From positions 7,496,489 through 7,560,488 of the forward strand of contig NC_020167.2 in NCBI RefSeq assembly GCF_000224145.3: a stretch of 64,000 bases of DNA, in the 5' to 3' direction. Below, piece after piece: positions 58,901 through 64,000 of the stretch; the stretch's first letter is position 1, and each line of letters starts with the position of its first letter. The notes beneath the pieces were generated by a model, which saw only the letters and a program-made list of their open reading frames with translations, searched no databases and had not been told where the DNA came from. Origin of the DNA: Ciona intestinalis (Eukaryota; Chordata; Ascidiacea; Phlebobranchia; Cionidae). The translations under genes and the position numbers were made by a program.

Positions 58901-61900
58901 AACGCATTACCGGCCATTGTGACTCTGCTTACCGACCAAAAGAAACACACTTAGCGAAAATTTTCCAGAAAAATTTAAAATTTTCCGCCGCCCGCGAAAG
59001 AGTATCGCTTATTTAGCTCGTCACTTTTGCGACGCGGTTCTTGTTTGAAAATACACGCACGCCCAAAGGCATAATATTTTGATACGTGACGTCACAGCCT
59101 CGCGGCGGTTCGCACGTGACGCAGCATTGTAGTATGACTCAGCGTTTTATTACCGGCGTTTATATAACGATTACGTAAAACAAACGCGATTTTTCATTTA
59201 GGAAAAGTTTTCGTATCGCGAGAACAATCGCTATTGTTGTAGAATAAAGGACAAAGAATGTTTGATTGGGTGTGGAGAAACGACAAACGGCTTTGTTAAA
59301 ATTCCACGGCTTTTCGACGCTAAAAGGAAAAATCTACATACAGTGTACATTACATTACCGGCAAGCCTTTATAAACGCTGTACCACAGCACATGGATTGC
59401 GAATACATGACTTTATAAAACTTGTACAAAACAAGACACGTACATTTAAGGTAAAAATGTGTTTCTGTTTGTATAGTGCTGTGGGGTAAGATGGATACCT
59501 TTAGTACACAATGCTTCACACTTAAAAACGCTCTTGTGAGAAATTGTTAATTCTGTAAATATTCAGTGTACCAATAAGACAAAAAATGAGACATCAAGAA
59601 AATAAAAACATGAACCATTTTACCCCACTATACTATATGTATCTATAACTTGGTGTACGGTTTATTAATGTAAAATATGCACGTGGTATGGAAAAAATAA
59701 AAGGAAGGTCTTAATGTTCCAACACGGTATTAGCTGGAGTACGTCTATAATTATAAATAATCTTTTAGCGTTCATCTGGTATAAAAACGTAGTGTATTTT
59801 CGACGTTTCGTCTGCCATTAGACAAGACTTCAGGGAGTGTGGGACGGACCACGGTTTTATACTAGTTTAGTCGCAAATGATAAGTTATAGTCAAAGACCT
59901 TTATGTACATTATACCTGGTCGTTATGCCTGGTAACAGAATGTCTTTCATTATATTAAAGCACAATAGTCGTATTACGTTTACTACTGATATTCACCAAC
60001 GGTTTGTTTTGAAATTCACGATCGATTGAGTTTTGAGACAAGGAAGAGCGTATAGGTGTGCATCATATCCGATCGGAAGCGCTTCTTTGTGACGTCACAC
60101 ACGCATTTATATAGTAAACAAAGCTATAAATATGGGCGGGGCTGGAGGTGGAATTTTTAAACCAATCAAAATGCTTAAATTGGTTGCCAAGATACAATAA
60201 GCCAGACTGTATCCTGTATAAGCTGTAATTGTAGTTTTCCATTGGTTTAGGTGTGCTACCCAATTAAGTTATGGATTGTCGCCTCGAGACACTTAACCTT
60301 TCGTAAGTGCGTATTCGGGCATAGTAATAAAAGGCCTTCGTGACCACGTGGTATTTGGCGCCAATTTTTGCCTCCGCTGCGAAAATGTGTGAATGGGTAG
60401 CTGGGAAACTGCCGCAGTATCGGTTAACGTTTCCGTTTGCGCTGTGGGTTTTAATTACCACCAAGCACTGTGTGTGTGCTGGCAACGGGCCTAAAGCTTC
60501 TTGAATTACCAAGAAAAACCGAGGCGGAGAAGACGCATGCGAATTCCCGCCTTTCTAAAACACCCAGGGGTCTATAAATATCATTAGTTGGGTTTGTGCA
60601 TTTTACAACTTCGGTTTCTCAAGTCCGGAACCACATTACCGCTAATAAGGCGTATTCGTTCCCAGGAAACGAGATAAACCGTTCTCAGAAATCGTAAGAT
60701 TAACAGCATAGGAGGACCAAGCATATTTCACGGAACGTGTATGATTCACACCTAGTATAACTACAGCGGTTTCGGGAACGAGCGATAAAACAATGAAGTT
60801 TACGTCACAATAAACCAACGATTCAGCGCGATACTGCTGGCGTGAGCTTTTTTGGTTAGACCAAAAACGGATGTCCTGAAATTAGCATGCGAACGCATTT
60901 GTTTATATGCTATTGTTTATACAAGCATTCTCAGTTTGCATATGCAGTCAAGCAACTGTTTTAACTATATATGAACATTTAATGTGTTTATACGAAATAA
61001 GTTAGATGCCTCCGACAAAATAGGTTAGCCCATACGTTTAATTATATAAAATTATGTGACACAAATACTACAGTGCGGTTGCACCCTAGGTGTTGGGGTA
61101 ATGGACCCATCCTGGCCTAAATCGTGGGACCCATGGCGTGTCACGCTGCGGAACCTCACGCACATAGAATAGAGTATATCACAGTGAAAACCATATCCCA
61201 ATTTTGTGGGAGTTTTACTGTAACCACATCCACACCAATGGTCCCTACCTTGTTTCTGTAATTAATAAACGATATCCTTTTCATGACAGGTGGTTTACTT
61301 CAGCGCAACTTTCCCATACATCGTTCTTGTCATTTTCTTCTTCCGAGGAATTACTTTGCCGGGTTCAATGGACGGAGTGGCTTATATGTTCACGCCTGAT
61401 GTAAGTTGCATGAAGTTAATCGTAACGCTTTGTGTATTCAAAACTTTAAAATGATTCTTATGGGTTGTATTGTGTAGTAGTGTGGGGGAAGATGGGACAG
61501 CTTTTGTACATATTATCCAAACATCCGTCGTAAGGATACGGTTTTATAATTCTTGGAATGTCCTTTTTTACTGCTAAATGGGACGAGAAAATAAAATAAA
61601 AAGGTGTCCTGTCTTCCCCCATTCCACTATACAAATTTTATATAAAATGTCCGCCATGCATTAAAAAACGGAAGAAAAAACTCTTAATCCTTATATACTT
61701 AAACTGAAAAAAGACTGTGCAGTTACAACTGTATAATATGTACGATAGACCGCATAATGTAACAGCGTACATATAACTGACTTACTCGAATACAGATGTC
61801 TCGTCTCGCTGACGCCACCGTGTGGCGAGATGCTGCGACACAAATCTTCTTTTCTCTGGGACTTGGCTTTGGTGGAGTGATCGCATATTCCTCATACAAC

Positions 61901-63653
61901 GACTTAAAGAATAATTGCAGAAAAGATGCGTTGACAGTGGCCAGTATAAACTGCGCGACAAGTATCTTCGCATCGTTGGTCATATTCAGTATACTCGGCT
62001 TCAAGGCACACCATAGATCTGAGCAGTGCATGGATCAGTAAGTCACCAAGTTTAAACTATGTTTGTAAAGCTGTTTTTACTGCGGGGAAGAGAGACGTTA
62101 GCATATTTTGTATGGTATAACCTAATTCTGTTTTTACCAACGCTCTTTTAGACTGGTGTATACTGTTATGTAATTTTGTAAAGCTTTTTTTACTGTGGGA
62201 AAACATGGATACCGTTAGCACATTATATCTCATACGTAATTCTGTTTTGAACAGTTGACAACGCTCTTATAGGGTCGTGGGTTACAGGTATACAATTGTG
62301 TGAATTTTCTTTATTTTTAGCATATGGGACAACAAAAAATCATGAAATGTTAACAAATTTTATAATTAATTGTTTAGAAACTAACATATAGTACAGGGGG
62401 TAAGAAGGTCTATGTTTCATTCTCATTTATCGCCCCATTTGGTAGTAAATAAAGAATCTTTACAGAATTATATTACAGTATATTTATTTTCTCATTTTTT
62501 TCTGTCCCATTTGGTAGTAAATACATAACCTTTACTAATTTACTTCTAATTTTAGCAACATCATCAAAATCCACGCATTCTTCAACGAGTATAATCCGGA
62601 CCACAACATGAATGACGTGGCAGTTCAGATGGATCGCAAAAACTACATCCATTTGCTTGATGTGATGAACGAGACTTTCTACAGCGACAACGAAACAGCG
62701 CCAGAAATCCTAAAAGTATGAACACCTAAAACTAAATTCTAAATGCACAAAATACAAACACCTGAAATCAAAATATAATGCAGAAAGTATGAAAACGTAA
62801 AACTAGATTATAAATACTCAAANNNNNNNNNNNNNNNNNNNNNNNNNNNNNNNNNNNNNNNNNNNNNNNNNNCGTTAGTTAATAAATAAACGCCTATGCA
62901 TTTACATACATGGTAACTCGTAAGCTGGCACATGGTTACCCGTAAGCTGGCACGTGGTAACTCGTAAGCTGGCACGAGGTTTATGAAACAAAATCGCGTG
63001 TTATAACGGCTGTCGTTTTCCGGCCACGCGAAGATATAATCACATTCACATTCATCTCCGTCTAAATACATAAAGACAGATACATAAATTAAGGCGAAAG
63101 ACTTTAAATTTAATTTTCGTGTCCTGTCTTGCCCAAGCCTATGATTCACGAAAACGTCCGAACTACAGACTGTCTATTTATCGCTTGTCGCCATTACTTT
63201 TACTTGATATTCTGTATATATTAACGGGGACCGTTTGACGTAATTTCCAATGTCTGGATAGTTTGAATTAGTTGTTCCTCATTACACATTTAAAAAGCCG
63301 AAGAAAAAAACAAGACACTTAACATCAGTTGCTCCAACCCAGTAAACCCTTTAAGCTGTTTAAAGTGTTCGTTATTTACATTAAAAATTAAAAAGTCACA
63401 AAAAAATATAACGACGGTCGTTTTCCGCCACGCGAGCATAACATTCCATTCATGCAATAAAAATTTAAATTAAAACCTTATTTTAGATTTTCTGATGACC
63501 TTAAACTGATGTTGGGAGATGATGGACCTGGTTTGTTTTGGAGAGCGACGTGGTGCGTCATCTCTCCTCTGTGCATGTTGACGTTGTTTGTAAGCTCCAT
63601 CGTCACTCTTGCCATCAAAACCCCACAATATGAAGTTTACGTTCTTGGAGGAG
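52923..63653 (+). CDS. SLC6A: SLC6 amino-acid transporter, SLC6A15/17 type, 3' end cut
   Basis: Exons: 52923-52997, 54045-54152, 54675-54887, 55710-55845, 56440-56621, 61290-61400, 61796-62037, 62556-62715 and 63487-63653, running off the window. [34 protein letters not shown] is the SLC6 signature around TM1. [35 protein letters not shown] and [26 protein letters not shown] resemble the neutral amino-acid transporters SLC6A15 and SLC6A17 rather than monoamine carriers. These are Na+-coupled, 12-helix plasma or vesicle membrane proteins, mostly neuronal in vertebrates. Phases fit through exon 8. Exon 8 ends in phase 0 but the next exon needs two bases carried in, and the conserved TM8-TM10 block is absent. 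One or more exons must therefore lie in 62716-63486, most likely in the 50-N gap. Intron 5 is 4.7 kb, the largest seen. Confidence 0.92.
53803..53972 (+). mobile_element. MITE-A copy
   Basis: Near-complete plus-orientation copy ending 73 bp before SLC6 exon 2. Confidence 0.83.
54457..54656 (-). repeat. MITE-A fragments, two right ends
   Basis: 54457-54562 is the right half of a minus-orientation copy. A second right end (aagtgtcccatattacccca) lies at 54621-54656, directly before the SLC6 exon 3 acceptor. Confidence 0.65.
55357..55546 (+). mobile_element. MITE-A copy
   Basis: Complete plus-orientation copy in SLC6 intron 3. Confidence 0.85.
55945..56022 (-). repeat. family E repeat, minus orientation
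   Basis: cctagggcccgtgccgtgcc then ggactttacccatatagaat, in SLC6 intron 4. Confidence 0.55.
56190..56396 (-). mobile_element. MITE-A copy beside a second right end
   Basis: 56213-56396 is a complete minus-orientation copy. Just left of it, taccctactata is the right end of another. It lies 43 bp before SLC6 exon 5. Confidence 0.83.
58117..58309 (+). mobile_element. MITE-A copy
   Basis: Complete plus-orientation copy with a slightly diverged right end. A 44-bp left-end fragment lies at 58777-58820. Confidence 0.83.
59474..59637 (+). repeat. MITE-A copy, highly diverged
   Basis: Ends still recognisable (gctgtggggtaagatggata; accattttaccccactatac); the body is short and mutated. Confidence 0.55.
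61095..61175 (-). repeat. family E repeat, minus orientation
   Basis: ggggtaatggacccatcctg, gggacccatggcgtgtcacg, aacctcacgcacatagaata. Confidence 0.6.
61475..61630 (+). mobile_element. MITE-A copy with internal deletion
   Basis: Both ends good (tagtagtgtgggggaagatg; ctgtcttcccccattccac); about 40 bp missing before cgtaaggatacgg. SLC6 intron 6. Confidence 0.8.
62185..62530. repeat. degenerate MITE-A pieces
   Basis: At least three broken pieces: actgtgggaaaacatggata (plus), cgccccatttggtagtaaat and gtcccatttggtagtaaata (minus), packed before SLC6 exon 8. Confidence 0.5.
62823..62872. other. assembly gap (50 N)
   Basis: Exactly 50 N in the SLC6 intron where coding sequence for TM8-TM10 should lie; a SINE tail starts about 30 bp beyond it. 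Confidence 0.99.
62905..63052 (+). mobile_element. SINE tail with triplicated unit
   Basis: ggtaactcgtaagctggcac occurs three times in a row (one copy ggttacccgtaagctggcac) before the normal tail gtcgttttccggccacgcga. Confidence 0.8.
63308..63455 (+). repeat. SINE copy with deleted middle
   Basis: aagacacttaacatcagttg and ctccaacccagt at the left, aacgacggtcgttttccgcc at the right; ends 32 bp before SLC6 exon 9. Confidence 0.65.
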
Positions 63654-63751
63654 GTTAGTTATAACTATATATAAAAAGTCATAACTATATAATTTGAAAA
63701 TTGTAGTACAAAAAATTAAATGTTTTTACCTAAAAAATTAAAAGTTATATA

Positions 63752-63946
63752 TAGTAGGGTGGGGGAAGATGGGACACTTTTTCGTTTAGTTTTCTCCTTT
63801 CATTTGGTTGTAAACAAAGAACATTCAATGAATTATAGAACCGTATCTTCACGACTTTCACAGACCGTTGTTCATTGTTTAAAACACGGTCAGGCTTTTT
63901 GGATATAATGCGTTAAATATGTCCCATCTTCCCCCACTCTACTATA
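63752..63946 (-). mobile_element. MITE-A copy
   Basis: Complete minus-orientation copy; ends tagtagggtgggggaagatg and catcttcccccactctacta. Confidence 0.88.
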
Positions 63947-64000
63947 TAGTAAAAAATGTCGGTGATTATTTTTACAATTAACGCTGTGTCGTATATGCTA

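Larger units (their letters stand above)
56622..61289 (+). other. SLC6 intron 5, 4.7 kb
   Basis: By far the longest intron in the window. It holds three MITE-A pieces, three perfect TGACGTCA sites (58886, 59087, 60090), further CRE-like sites near 57840-57900, and three TTCCGG sites inside a 31-bp repeat pair at 57742-57791. I see no nested gene, but open frames are frequent. Confidence 0.6.

Noticed and set aside
61723-62031. Minus-strand frames near 61.8 kb
   Set aside because: Antisense to SLC6 exon 7, which is conserved in the plus direction.

Overview
The window looks like nuclear DNA of a tunicate, most likely the sea squirt genus Ciona. The DNA is AT-rich. Genes are compact and cut into many small exons of about 30-250 bp with GT-AG introns. 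Two abundant short repeats fill introns and intergenic DNA: a MITE of about 195 bp with 30-bp inverted ends (family A here), and a tRNA-headed SINE whose tail ends in attcattcattca. The proteins are chordate-type. No database was searched; every identity below comes from reading the exons and their reading-frame phases.

Layout. 8-2832 (-): 5' part of an Asp-Phe-motif clathrin-adaptor accessory protein, gamma-synergin-like. 4367-11083 (+): complete nine-exon class A GPCR. 11963-13494 (+): MCRIP/FAM195 corepressor-interacting protein. 13859-18283 (-): CRYZL1-type quinone oxidoreductase-like protein, tail to tail with MCRIP. 20875-25516 (-): NIPA-like magnesium transporter, head to head with 26192-28804 (+), the ciliary GTPase RABL2. 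31176-32000 (+): single-exon C-type lectin membrane receptor. 33193-37562 (-): MTCH2, head to head with 38153-40129 (+), checkpoint kinase CHEK2. 41838/42919-48474 (+): parvin, with two candidate first exons. 52923-63653 (+): SLC6 transporter of the SLC6A15/17 type, running off the right edge. For most multi-exon genes every splice phase was checked and the reading frame closes.

The genes are unrelated housekeeping or signalling genes with no operon-like shared function. The two head-to-head pairs may share promoters.

Most notable observations: (1) exon-intron boundaries are locally duplicated in three genes, including a 34-bp minisatellite that copies the RABL2 exon 6 donor about eight times; (2) ten perfect TGACGTCA palindromes lie between 48.5 and 60.1 kb, around the SLC6 gene; (3) parvin has a second, phase-compatible first exon and one intron that appears to start with GA; (4) a 535-bp element with perfect 18-bp ends sits between TTAA sites; (5) coding exons of SLC6, NIPAL and synergin appear lost in 50-N assembly gaps, four of which lie in or near SINE copies.
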